This document shows, one piece after another, positions 35,579 through 45,597 of a DNA stretch of 64,000 bases. The position numbers were made by a program, and so were the translations under genes. Numbering within the stretch: the first letter of the stretch is position 1; each line of letters begins with the position of its first letter. The notes under the pieces are model-generated. The model was not told where the DNA came from and made no database searches. It saw only the letters and a program-made list of their open reading frames with translations. The stretch lies in contig JAPTOF010000021.1 of NCBI GenBank assembly GCA_028554755.1, positions 4,017,501 through 4,081,500 on the forward strand, read 5' to 3'. Origin of the DNA: Cordia subcordata (Eukaryota; Streptophyta; Magnoliopsida; Boraginales; Cordiaceae).

Positions 35579-36333
35579 CATCTGACCTTCTTGTGTTTCT
35601 CTTGAATGAATTCCTAGGCCGCATTTGGAGAAGAAATTTTCACTCTTACCAGCAGTCCAAATAAGCTTGTGCTCCTGGTTGGTGTTCGGCTGAAAATTGA
35701 CAATTGAATGCATACATTCCAAAGAATGGGGCGAAAACCATTGCCCTTCCTCAATAAAATCTACAACTCTTGCCTGATGAAGGTCAATCGGAATTTGGAT
35801 ATCATATTACGACCATGTAATCAGCAAGCCTCCCAACTTGGAGCCAATTTTCCCAAAGGAAAAAAGTATTTCCTCCATTTTCTTCCATTTCAAACCTTTT
35901 TTTGAACAAGACTCCTTGTCGTGTCCCTATTGTTGAGGATTTTCCTCCACGTCCAGGTCGCATTACAAGGAGAATTCATTGTCCAAATGCAATTACCTTT
36001 CCCGAGAACTTTATTTGCTTAATACCCCTAGAGAGATTGATCATCAATCAGTGTATGCCAGAATTGTTTCGAAATAGTCACATTCTTGATTTTTGAAATC
36101 TCTTTTATTCCAAGGCCACCCTCTTCTCTTTTACAGCACACCACGTCCCAAGCGAGTCGAGCCCCTTTTGCATTTTCTCCTCCACCCTTCCAAAGAAAGG
36201 CTGCAAGTTGTGCTTCCATCTCTTTAGTGACTCCTTTTGTGAATAGAAACATGTTGCACCAGTACCATGTAATGTTGATGAGCACAGATCTAATAAGTTG
36301 GATTCTACCTACATACGACAGCCATTTGGTTGT
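35579..36333 (-). pseudogene. LINE ORF2 fragment: RT C-terminus to zf-RVT
   Basis: Minus-strand reading: TTKWLSYVGRIQLIRSVLIN, then FLWKGGG and ARLAWDVVCCKREEGGLGIK (about 36120-36190), a KQFWH block, NATWTWRKIL (about 35936-35965), and finally KHKKVRWAP up to the gypsy junction. This is the usual order of the region between RT and zf-RVT in plant L1-like LINEs. Frameshifts and stops occur from about 36025 onward. The right edge coincides with a CACTA-like terminus at 36334. Confidence 0.85.
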
Positions 36334-36740
36334 CACTACAAGACTTGAAGCTACTAATTATGCTTTTTTAATTGTGCTTGGGAGAAGCGTAAAAAAATAA
36401 GTGGCGCTTGGAAGCATAATAAATAACAACACTTTTTTGGAAAAAAAAATTTTAATTTATAGTTAGTTACGCTTCAAAATATAATCAAATATTAGTTAAG
36501 CTTGTGACTGTGATTAAATATTAGTTACGCTATATTACATTTCCAAGCGTAATAGAATGTTAGTTGTGTTTCTAAGTGTAATAAAATATTAATTACTCTT
36601 ATAAGCATAATAAAATTTTAGTTACACTTAAAACATTATGCTTGAAAGTGAATAAAAAATAATTTATGGTTAATTACTCTTACAAGTGTAATAAAAAATT
36701 TGCCTATAGTTAAAAGTTATATTTTTTATTTTGGCGCTGA
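36334..36740. mobile_element. CACTA-like fragment with subterminal repeats
   Basis: Begins cactacaagacttgaagc directly against LINE sequence. It is followed by many degenerate direct and inverted copies of 'aagcgtaataaaatattagtta' at about 36395-36690, as in CACTA subterminal regions. The opposite terminus (…tgtagtg) was not found, so it is truncated or the end has decayed. Confidence 0.5.
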
Positions 36741-36893
36741 TGATATTTTAGATTATGGGACAAGAAATTTGGATTATGATAAGAAAAAGGTAGTATTTAA
36801 AATATTTGTATGATAGAATTTTGGAGAAGGTTATAAATGAAAAGGACAAAACAGGAGAAGATTTAGAAAGCTAGTATATTGAACAGTAGACTT

Positions 36894-37013
36894 AGAGAGT
36901 GTTTGACTTTGCTTATTTAGTGTTTATAAGCACTTAAATAGTAAAAAATAAGTGAGAATGTGTTTTTTCTAGATGCTTATAAACACTCAAAATAAGCAAA
37001 GCCAAACACCCTC
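36894..37013. mobile_element. Tourist-like (PIF/Harbinger) MITE, 120 bp
   Basis: The ends gagagtgtttgactttgctt and ...gcaaagccaaacaccctc are inverted complements. TTA duplications flank it at 36891-36893 and 37014-37016. The whole element is a near-palindrome around 'tgcttataaacactc'. Related copies lie at 42713-43580, 43014-43476 and 56427-56544. Confidence 0.8.
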
Positions 37014-37093
37014 TTAGAATGCTTGAGAGCCTTTGATTGCTTTTATGGCTTTTTTAGTGCTTGTGCTTACAATGACCGTAAGACATCTATTTA

Positions 37094-37315
37094 GGGCCTG
37101 TTTGGATTATTTTTTTTTTAAAGAAAAATATTTTTTTAAAAAAAAATTATATTAAATTTACAATAATTATTTGATTTAACTTTGAAAAAAATTAAAATTT
37201 AAAAAAAAACTCAAATACAAATTTTTTTTCAAAAACTAGAATTTTGACCTTCTCAAAAAAAATATTTCTTAAAAACTCTTAAAAAAAACGTCTAAAAAAT
37301 GTCAATCTAAACAGG
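37094..37315. mobile_element. MITE with gcctgtttggatt / aatctaaacaggc ends
   Basis: Inverted termini gggcctgtttggatt and caatctaaacaggc enclose about 220 bp of A/T-rich palindromic sequence. A short direct repeat of T residues flanks it, too simple to define the duplication. Similar end wording occurs in the element at 53816-53992. Confidence 0.6.
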
Positions 37316-37544
37316 CTTTCATACTTCTATAGAAACTTCAAGAAGCATATGCAAGCTGCATTTTTGGCGGTGGAAATTGCTTGGATGACGGAGCTTGCAA
37401 CATCAAAATGTGGTGCACACAGTCGGCTACAGTACTTCACATGTCTAACAGTTTCTAGACGTTTTATTGAGCAGCAATTTCATCAGGTGCCTAAATATAG
37501 CACCTTATTCAAAAATATTTTTTTTTATTCTACATCTCCAAAAT

Positions 37545-38345
37545 TGTTTTGATTTGGGTTGGTTTCAATTTTGATAAAAAAAAATTTTAAAAGTCTATCA
37601 AAAACTTGATAAAAGCAAAGAAAAGTTTTTAAAATTTACCTAATAATTTCAAGAAAAAAATTAACCAATAGATCAATTTGATTTGCTATCCATATTACAA
37701 GTTTAACTAATATATATACACTAAATTAAGGTAAATATTGTTTCATATGAGGTTAACTATTATATAAACACAAAAAATTAGATGAATATTGTTTGGTTTG
37801 TGTTAGTTTGGATTTTTATTAAAAAAATAAATTTTATCAAAAATATAATTCATAAAACCAAAGAAAAATTTTAAAATTTTACCTAATAATTTCAAGAAAA
37901 CAATTAACTAATTGATCAAATTTGATTTACTATATATCTATATTACAAATTTAACTAATATATACATAAAATTGTTAAAAGGGTAGCTTAAATTCTTGGA
38001 GCATAAGTTACACAAATTACCTTAATTGAAATAGGGATTACTTAGCCTACAAGTAATATACTCTATAAATCGGTGTTTACACATTGTATTATGTGTAGGA
38101 AGAGAGACCAAAGTGAGAAGTCTTATACTATTCGTTGATCAATGTGAAATTATTTTCTACTACCTGTGGACATAGGCTTTAAACCTAAACTACGAAAATT
38201 CTCTCGTGTCCTTTTTTCTTCTCGTGTTCTTAGTTTGTACTTGTTTTTCCCTAACAAAAATTAAGGTAAATAAAATTCATACAAGGTTAACTATTTTATA
38301 TACATAAAAATAGGATGACTTTAGTTTGGTTTGTGCTTTTTTTTA
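37545..38345. repeat. Two diverged tandem units of about 250 bp, second one split by a solo LTR
   Basis: Unit 1 (about 37555-37800) and unit 2 (about 37800-38345 minus the insertion) share the ordered words tacctaataatttcaagaaa, 'gatcaa.tttgattt.ctat', 'tttaactaatatatac', 'ttaaggtaaat' and 'aggttaacta'. Unit 2 is interrupted at 37973-38256 by an LTR. No coding sequence is seen. Confidence 0.6.
37973..38256 (+). mobile_element. Solo LTR (TRIM/copia-type), 284 bp
   Basis: Starts tgttaaaagggtagctt and ends ttttccctaaca, with TGTTA...TAACA inverted ends. A perfect 5 bp duplication AAAAT flanks it (37968-37972 and 38257-38261). Its removal restores the tandem unit described above. A TATA-like ctataaat lies at about 38072. 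Confidence 0.8.
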
Positions 38346-39035
38346 ATTAAACCAAACTATTTGATTTCTTTTGAAACTAACCAGCTAATTTTTAACTATG
38401 AATAATAACTGAACAACCAACCCAAACTTTTCGATTAATTTAGTTGGTTAACCAACTTGTGTTCATCCCTCAGCTATGGGACAAATAACTTAGTGTATGT
38501 GGGATCGACCAGTCAGTTTAAAACCTATTTAAACTCTAAGAATCCAAACGAGAATGTAACAATTTCTAGAAATTGGGTTTAGGGTACTAAGTACCTGTTA
38601 CAACACCCGATTCATGTCCAAAATTAATTTTGAACGAGAACGTATCTATTTCTACAAATCAAATTCAGGGTATCAAGTACCAGTTACAAAACTCGATTCC
38701 CAACCCCAATTGTAATATACTCTAACAAGTACAAGAATGATTAGTGGTGAGAGTGAACCTCTAAGCTAATTTCGTTTTTGAGAATTTTAAATCATAATGC
38801 ATTATCACGATACTCAAATTATATCTCGGTATATATTGAATATATTTTACATATAGACTAAAATATATTACTAACTAGGATCAAATTGATATCCTAAATA
38901 TATTATATATTATATGTTTATTAATAAACATGCTTGTACTTATCTATTAATAAGTTATAAAAACAATTAAAAATTCATATAACCAAACAAGAAAAAGAAG
39001 TTCACAAATCAAACAAGAAGAACATAAACAACCAG
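38346..39035. other. Non-coding DNA with a diverged local duplication
   Basis: Two related segments of about 80 bp at about 38550-38625 and 38633-38703 share 'gagaa.gtaaca/gta.c.atttcta', 'agggta..aagtacc.gttaca' and 'cgattcc/cgattca'. No gene was found. Confidence 0.4.
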
Positions 39036-39038
39036 CCA

Positions 39039-40020
39039 TCAAATAATCTTTATGCTCTGAGAGTTATCATCTTCTTCATTCAGATTTTCAAGTGGCAATG
39101 CGTCTTCAATTCCTTCTTCCATACATTCCAAATTAACAAGTGCTTCGTTTTTGTTTCTTTGAATCAATTGTGGCCAAGAGCTAGTTGATTGAGTGTTCCT
39201 TGGAGAGTGGGGCCGAGGGGACCCATGAGCTTTTAGACAAGATTCAACTTTAGTGCCATGTTCTTCATTTGCTTTAGCATCATTTGTGGCAATTGGAATT
39301 GATGCACTTTGCTTCCGGCTAACCAACTTCCGTTCATCAGGAAACTTGGGCCTAGATGCATATTGAGGCTTCCTCGGTCGGGGGCTGGGGAGGGGGGGAG
39401 GGGTTTTGGGGATGGCTTCAAAGGGTAAAAACCACTCAATATGGCCAACTATTTTGCAATGAGAGTATTTACATGGCTTCCATGCATACTCAACCTCAAC
39501 ATGGGCTTTGGACCCATCTCTCAATTTGGTAAAAACTTCATCTAGCGAGTTTCCTTCCAAATCAATCTCAATAGACACCCTTGCAAACTCTAAGTTTCTT
39601 CTAGACTCCGTTAAGGCATCCATTTGCAAATTAAGGTCTTCCTGCAAATAAAGCAACATAGCTCAACCATCTTCTAGACCAAAAACCTAATGGAACCTCT
39701 CTAAGTTTAACCCAAGTTGGACTTTATTGCATGTAAGGTTCACAAATTGAAGATTAAGTTCCCATTTTTTAACAAAAGTGGTTTATGATACACATGCCAT
39801 ATTGTTGCAATACTCTTTGACAAAATTCTTCCTTTTCAAATTTGAACTCATAAAGACCTTTACCTTTTGTAAAAATATCAATCTTTCCAAAGTCTCTCCA
39901 AGCATATTCAATCATATCTCTAATAAGAAAGTAGGGTGGGGAAGCACCAAGGATTTGCCCCACAAAACAATGTTTCGAAAAGCTATCTCCTTCATCAGTG
40001 TGTTTTGGTCGAGGCTTCAA
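39039..40020 (-). pseudogene. LINE ORF1 (DUF4283 / zinc-knuckle gag-like) remnant
   Basis: Two minus-strand pieces in different frames. The upstream piece (40020-39769) reads HCFVGQILGASPPYFLIRDM and KGKGLYEFKFEKEEFCQRVL, the DUF4283 pattern. The downstream piece (39659-39039) reads LEFARVSIEIDLEGN and VEYAWKPCKYSHCKIVGHIE, the zf-CCHC_4 region with its last Cys lost, then a low-complexity Pro/Ser-rich tail. The frame ends SIKII-stop-WL, close to the MKIISWN start typical of LINE ORF2 endonuclease, so I infer the ORF1/ORF2 junction lies here and ORF2 is cut immediately after. It is probably the 5' part of the LINE whose 3' half is at 16.2-36.3 kb. Confidence 0.7.
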
Positions 40021-40524
40021 ACTTTAATCGCAAATGCTCTTCATCGATCACCAAATATCAATTCACATGCCACATTAATTATTCAAGGAAATTGGATTTT
40101 GTTTGCAAATGTAACAAATTTTTGTCTTCATGACATTTAATTAAGATTACCTTTGTATCTCAACTTGTTGTTTGCTGCATATGAACATTGGAGTTTGCAA
40201 CCCCAATATTTTGGACCACAGGAAAAGATTTGCATAAGCAGTTTAATTACATGCCCAGGTTTATTATACAAATACCACCTCTTAGAAGTGATCATTCATT
40301 ACAATATCGTCAAATGTGAGGACGAACACTTCACCCTGATGAAGTTCTCCATTAGTTCAAAAAATGGAAGAACATTGCATCACAATATTGAGAATCATTC
40401 TCGAGAAATTATCTTACACAACTATGGTGGACGATCTCCAAGAACAATGACAACATGAAGAAGAATAAGACCAAAAAACAAAAGAAAAAAGAAAAAAGGA
40501 AAAAGAAAAACAAAGAACCATTAA

Positions 40525-41319
40525 TTAAATAAATAGTATACAATCTTGTTTGCCACCATTCAACACTCCACCACCTGTAGGAGACGGAAAATTCACCTTT
40601 AAATCCCCACATAGAGTTTTCAAAATTGTTCGCCTTCTCGAAACATCATCTGAGGAAAATGTAACCACCATAATGATCCTCAAATCGAAAACGATGGACC
40701 CTTTCTTTCGATCATCATCGATATCTTTCAACCAAAAAGCATTTGTTGTGTTGTGATAAGAAGAAGGGAGTTGAAACTTGATAGGCAATGTACCAACACC
40801 ATCTGGTCTCAAGTGAAGTGGGTTTTCAACCAATTCTGCATCAAGTAGGGCATCCCTGTAACCAAGACTACTCTCAACCTGGTCAAAGGTGATAAGAAAC
40901 TTGTCATTTGGATTCTCAATGGTCACGTTCGCTTCCCACATTGCCGTCAAAGATGAATTACTGATGTTGAATACTGGTACAGAAAATGAAGCAACTTGAA
41001 ACTGTGGGATATCTGAACCAAAAACATACCACATTAAGATGCTCATTATCGCCGCGCCAATGATCATCATAATCATCGTGCATAACACAAATCGCGCAAA
41101 TGTGTACACCGATCTCCTCTCATGGTAAAGATAGGGTAATTGGGAAGATGCGTCGTATGCCGGGTTGGGTGGAGGCATTGTAGGAGAGTAGTGGTGGGAG
41201 GGGTCAGGATAGCCAGGGCATGGTTGACCGTACCCGTGGCATCCTGGAGGAGGAGGAGGAGGAGGATATCCTAGATTTACTGGCGGCCCCACCAGCTGCC
41301 CTTTTGGTGGGGCAGCCAT
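40525..41319 (-). CDS. NHL/LEA_2-family protein with proline-rich N-terminus
   Basis: Intact single-exon frame of 264 codons plus stop, starting at ATG 41319. Residues 1-56 are Pro/Gly/Tyr-rich (including PPPPPPPGCHGYGQP). A basic patch (HERRS, 66-70) precedes a hydrophobic segment at about 75-99. The LEA_2/NHL domain follows at about 105-245 with the hallmark ENPNDKFLITFD (135-146) and a CGDLKV motif (237-242). This architecture fits plant NDR1/HIN1-like proteins with extended cytoplasmic proline-rich tails, presumed type II membrane proteins; role in defence or development is not shown by the sequence. It lies about 500 bp from LINE remnants on its 3' side. It shares the LEA_2 fold with the NHL gene at 5960-6583 but is clearly a different subfamily, so this is not a recent duplicate. 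Confidence 0.92.
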   Translation of the reverse strand: MAAPPKGQLVGPPVNLGYPPPPPPPGCHGYGQPCPGYPDPSHHYSPTMPPPNPAYDASSQLPYLYHERRSVYTFARFVLCTMIMMIIGAAIMSILMWYVFGSDIPQFQVASFSVPVFNISNSSLTAMWEANVTIENPNDKFLITFDQVESSLGYRDALLDAELVENPLHLRPDGVGTLPIKFQLPSSYHNTTNAFWLKDIDDDRKKGSIVFDLRIIMVVTFSSDDVSRRRTILKTLCGDLKVNFPSPTGGGVLNGGKQDCILFI

Positions 41320-42712
41320 GGACGTCCCTCTCTCCGCTTCCCTCCCTTGTCCTGAATTGAAATGGGGAAAAGGAGAGAGATCAAGAAAGACGATGGATGA
41401 ATTTGCATGAACTCTTTAACAATAGGAGAGAATTAAGGTAGAGAAGAAATGTTAACGTAAGATGCTTATTACATCTTTCCAAAGTTTCGTGTTGATCATT
41501 TCTGTTGGGCCAAAAAAAGAGGAGGCTGTGGATGCTTTTAACGATGGGGTCAAAGAAAAGACAAGAAAGAAAGGTCGTGTATGCCAAATGTTGAACATCC
41601 CTCAAAATGTTGTGTAAGGCCGATAATTTATCAGGCGAAGATCTTGAGATGCCTCTGATTTTATTATTTCACAATTCCTAAATAAACTCTCGCAATGAGG
41701 AGACTCATATCTGCATGGACCTTATCCACTTGCAATATAATATTTAAGTTGCCACCCTGCCTAGCTCTTTTCCCACTCAATTTCTTGCATTTTTGGGCCG
41801 CCACGTCGTGCTTTATTCCTGGCCGTTCATCTAGGCGCAAATTGTTTCCTTCATCGCACCATTGCCAAACTATTTTGCTGCTTCCACGTTTCCTTCATCA
41901 GAACCGTTAACCTCTACTTTGCTTTTGGTTTATAATCTCAGTCGTCCATTTGCTTCTTTTTTTTACAACCGCTGCTGTCCACTTTACTCTTTTTCCTTCC
42001 ACATCCATCCGTTGGATCTTTTAAATCGACTAAAGTATATAAAATTATTTTATCTATATGTTATTTATATATTACATTTTTTTCTCTTCTATCCATACAA
42101 ATCGTTCATTTAGTGTATATTAAGTTTAATTAAACCTTATCCATATAAAAAATACTATTAATTAAAGATACAAATATCTCTTAAAGTGGCCACTTTAAAA
42201 ATCGCCTAACGCTTATCATCTTGAAGTTTCATATTGGTAACCTCAATATGAATAATAACATCGAATAATAGTGTTTTAAAAATTAATAATAACAATATAC
42301 AATTTAATAGTATTAATTATTAAGTCGAATATATTAAAGTAATGAAAACCACGTACATTACGCAGGTACCATACTAATTTTAATAGATTCGAAAAGCCAA
42401 CTTTGTCAACGCTTAGAAATTTTGTAATACAATGCCTAGACTTATGGTCTGAACATTTTCTTTCGATTTTTCTAAAATCCAGTGATCATCATTTGACCTA
42501 TAATTCACGAGTTTAAGTGGTACAAATAGACCTATAATTCACGAGTTTAAGTGGTACAAATAGCTATTTTACAAAATATAAAGATAAGGCCAGGAATAGA
42601 GCCAAAAAGGGGCAAGGGGAGCCCGGCCTCGGCCCAAGGCTCTAATTTTTTCTTTTTAAAAAATTTATGACACCCGTAATTAAGTTGCTAAGAGGAATGT
42701 CAAATCTATTTA
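41320..42712. other. Upstream region of the second NHL gene and intergenic DNA
   Basis: Should contain the promoter of the minus-strand NHL gene; no confident TATA box could be picked. A perfect 34 bp tandem duplication lies at 42495-42562. A GC-rich patch (gggagcccggcctcggccc, about 42618-42636) stands out from the AT-rich surroundings. ORFs at 41381-42113 have no domain. Confidence 0.45.
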
Positions 42713-43580
42713 AAGGGTGTTTGGCTTTGCCTTTTTTAAATTATTTATAAGCAATTGATATTTATAAATAATTTTTAGTGTTTATAAGCGAATAATAAAT
42801 AAGCACATAAGTGTTTGGATAAAATATACTTATAAGTTGTTGATATATTTGATAGATAAATGCTTATAAGCAGCAATATTTATTAAAATGACTAAAAAAA
42901 ACCTTTCATTAATTAAGGGATAACTTTTTTGTGTTTTTAATAATTAAGAGGTAACCTTTTTATGTTTTTAAGGGATATAAATATAAATTTATTTGGTCAA
43001 CTCTTACTACTTAGAGGGTGTTTGGATTGGCTTATTGAAAAGCCATTTAAAGTACTTTTGGCTTTAAGCAGCTCTTTTTCATTATCGACTTTAAGTATTT
43101 ACATGTTTGGATAAAAGTTATAATTATAAAAACAAGTATTTACATGTTTGATTAAAGTGGTTGAAAAGTAACTTAATAACTATTAAGGACATTAAATAAA
43201 ATTTAAAAGGTAAGTATAAGATAAAAAAGTAAAGATATTTTAGTAATAAAAATAAGAAGATAAGGATAAGATAGTAAATGATTTGGTCAAATTTAATTTT
43301 TTTTCAAAATGTTTAAAGCCATGAAAAGCAAAAGTTGGGAGGTGGGAAGTTTTTTATTTTCTACTTAAAGTCACTTAAAAAAAGTACTTTTTTTATTAAA
43401 ACACATACTTCTATTAACTTAAATTAAGCTTTAAGAAAATTTGACTAGGAAAAAAAAATCCAAACCAAACACCCTCTTATAAGTTTTATCTATTTATTAG
43501 CACAATTTGCCAAACAAGTAAATTTTGTTTTTCTCTTTATAAGCAGTTTGACTAACTTATAAGCATTCTTAAACACCCTC
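42713..43580. mobile_element. Tourist-like MITE carrying a second MITE inside
   Basis: The outer ends aagggtgtttggctttgcc and attcttaaacaccctc are inverted complements, flanked by TTA at 42710-42712 and 43581-43583. The interior has many 'ttataagc' words typical of this family. Bases 43014-43476 are a nested element of the same superfamily. Confidence 0.72.
43014..43476. mobile_element. Nested Tourist-like (PIF/Harbinger) MITE
   Basis: The ends gagggtgtttggattggctt and aatccaaaccaaacaccctc are inverted complements, with TTA flanks at 43011-43013 and 43477-43479. It is about 463 bp and non-coding. It sits inside the MITE at 42713-43580, giving a clear insertion order. Confidence 0.8.
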
Positions 43581-43587
43581 TTATATA

Positions 43588-45095
43588 TGTTGAAAATAAT
43601 TAGAAATTCAAATGTGGCTAAATACACGAGTCTTTTGGTTTACCTATGGCTAAGTTCATTGTATCTAAAGGCATTTTATGATGCATTTAACTAGGAAGAT
43701 TAGTGGGTTTATTTGCATTATGTCTAAATTAATTGGGAAAGTGCAGAAGTCATGCTTTACATTGTGCTAGGAAGTTTAGAAGTCATATTTACTTTATGAT
43801 TTTAATGTCAAAAGTCTTGTTTTGCACATATAAATAGGCTTGTACTTTTGCAATTCTAAGCAAGTTAAATGAAATAATTTTTTCTCTACATTCCTCTTTC
43901 TCTAACAAAGTGGCATCAGAGCCAAATTTCTTTTAGAATTGAGAGATATAGTGGCATTAGAGCCAAATTTCTTTTAGAATTTAGAGATATAGAAAGAAAA
44001 AATAGAGAGGAAATATATAGAGAGATGGCAAACAATGGGCCTCTTAGTTTTAAATTTCCTCGTCTGATAAAAGAAAATTATGACAGTTGGTGTCTTCATA
44101 TGAAAGCCATACTTGGCTCTCAAGATGCATGGAAAATTGTAGAAGAATGATATATGGTACATGATGATGAATAAGCTTTAGCTCGAAATTAAAAAAATGC
44201 TTTGTCAAGGACAAGGAAGAAGAATCAACATGCCCTCACTCTCATCCATCAATGTTTTGATGACACCATATTTGAGAAGATGGTCGATGCAACCACCTCA
44301 AAGGAAGCTTGGGAGATTTTATAGAAATAGACAAAGTAAAGAAGGTGAGACTTCAAGCTCTAAGAGGCAATTTTGAAGCACTAAAAATGAAAGCGTTTGA
44401 ACATATTTCGTATTATTATTCAAGGGTGAAGGCTATTGTAAACGATTTGAGAAGATATGGAGATAAAATAGAAGATGTTCATGTGTTTCAGAAGATCCTT
44501 CATTCTTTGACACCCAAATTTGATTATTTGATATGTCTCATTGAATTAAAAGATTTAGACTCCATAACCATTAAGCAATTGGAGGGTTCTTACAAGCCCA
44601 CGAAGACAAAATTAAAAGGAGACATGAAGAGCCACTAGAGCATGTTCTCAAAACCAAAGTTTCATTGAAAGATGATGGAGAAGAAAAGAACCAAAGAAGA
44701 AGTGCACGAGAAAGAAGACGTGATGGCGGTCGTCGAAGAGGAAGAGGCAATGGTAACTCCAATTATGAAGAGAGAAATCAATAATCATTTAAAGGTCGTG
44801 GTCGTAGAAGAGGAAGAGCAAGAGGACGCGATTACCATCAAGAGACAAATGAAAAGAGGTATGACAAATCTCAAATTAAGTGATATAATTGTCATAAATT
44901 TGGCCATTACTATTGGAAATGTCATAGTAATGTCGAAGAAAAGGTCAATTTTGTTGATGATAAGAAAGAAGGAGAAGAGACAACTTTGTTGCCAGTACAT
45001 GTGTGGATACAAAGAGAAGTTTGTATAGCTCAATGTAAAGGTAAAAAGGCAAGGTATCTTTTAGAGGTACTTCAAAAATTCAAATTGAAGTGGTA
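43588..45095 (+). mobile_element. Truncated Ty1/copia element: 5' LTR, PBS and gag remnant
   Basis: The LTR is 43588-43907 (tgttgaaaataattag ... ctctttctctaaca, 320 bp). PBS-like gtggcatcagagcc follows and is duplicated in tandem (43910-43950 and 43951-43991). Gag begins at ATG 44026 (MANNGPLSFKFPRLIKENYD). The interior then reads, across frameshifts, MVDATTSKEAWEIL, KVRLQALRGNFEALKMKAFE, YSRVKAIVNDLRRYGDKIED and HSLTPKFDYLICLIE, the UBN2-type copia gag. Near 44880 is the zinc knuckle YNCHKFGHYYWKC, whose first Cys codon is replaced by a tga. Sequence after about 45095 is no longer copia-like; pol and the 3' LTR are missing. Confidence 0.82.
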
Positions 45096-45352
45096 GGTAC
45101 AATTCTAATCTTTGTAATGAATGTCCTTTATCTTCTTGATCTGAGAAAGTACACTAATATTGTGGATCAATATGTACCCCATTTGTTAATCGCTTATAGG
45201 AGTAAAATAATATTAATCTCTTGACTAGAGGCTTACATGCTGTTTTTCCTTCCTCTTATTTGGACCAATGTATCTCAAAGTGTAATATTCTACAAGAGTA
45301 AATTGCACATTAGCTCCTTATACTCTAACTTATATACACCATATCCCCTATA

Positions 45353-45530
45353 GTATCAATATAAAATAGAAAAGACAAAAGTATGGGAAAAGAAATATGA
45401 AAAGGTTGAAGATGGTGGTGGTGGCTCTAGAAAAGAGAAAGTAGTATCAATATAAAATAGAAAAGATAAAAATATGGGAAAGAAATATGAAAAGGTTGAA
45501 TATGGTGGCGATAACTCTAACAAAGAGAAA
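45353..45530 (+). repeat. Tandem duplication, unit about 90 bp
   Basis: agtatcaatataaaatagaa ... atgaaaaggttgaa.atggtgg.g begins at about 45353 and again at about 45442, differing at a handful of positions. It lies between the copia remnant and the F-box pseudogene; no coding role is evident. Confidence 0.65.
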
Positions 45531-45597
45531 GACTTGTAAAGGGTACACTGTGAATTCTTCTTATTACAATATCCTAAGTTTGCTAAGATATATAGCG

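Larger units (their letters stand above)
16151..36333 (-). mobile_element. LINE (L1-like) 3' half, interrupted by two insertions
   Basis: Reading on the minus strand, LINE ORF2 sequence runs 36333 to 35579, resumes at 19255, and ends at about 18690 with a short A-tail. The tail's remaining T-run (plus strand) lies at 16151-16157, beyond an inserted TRIM array. Conserved LINE words include WTWRKIL (about 35936-35956), an RT C-terminal block VGRIQLIRSVL (about 36276-36308) and, straddling the gypsy insertion, KVRWAPLV. The zf-RVT cysteine region CKFCGLQREDWDHLF follows at about 19095-19139. In-frame stops and frameshifts make it non-functional. Most of the RT and the endonuclease are missing between 36334 and 39040. 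Confidence 0.85.

Noticed and set aside
40153..40458. 101-codon plus-strand frame between LINE ORF1 and the NHL gene
   Set aside because: No recognised domain; composition matches neighbouring non-coding DNA, and it may be LINE 5' sequence in antisense.
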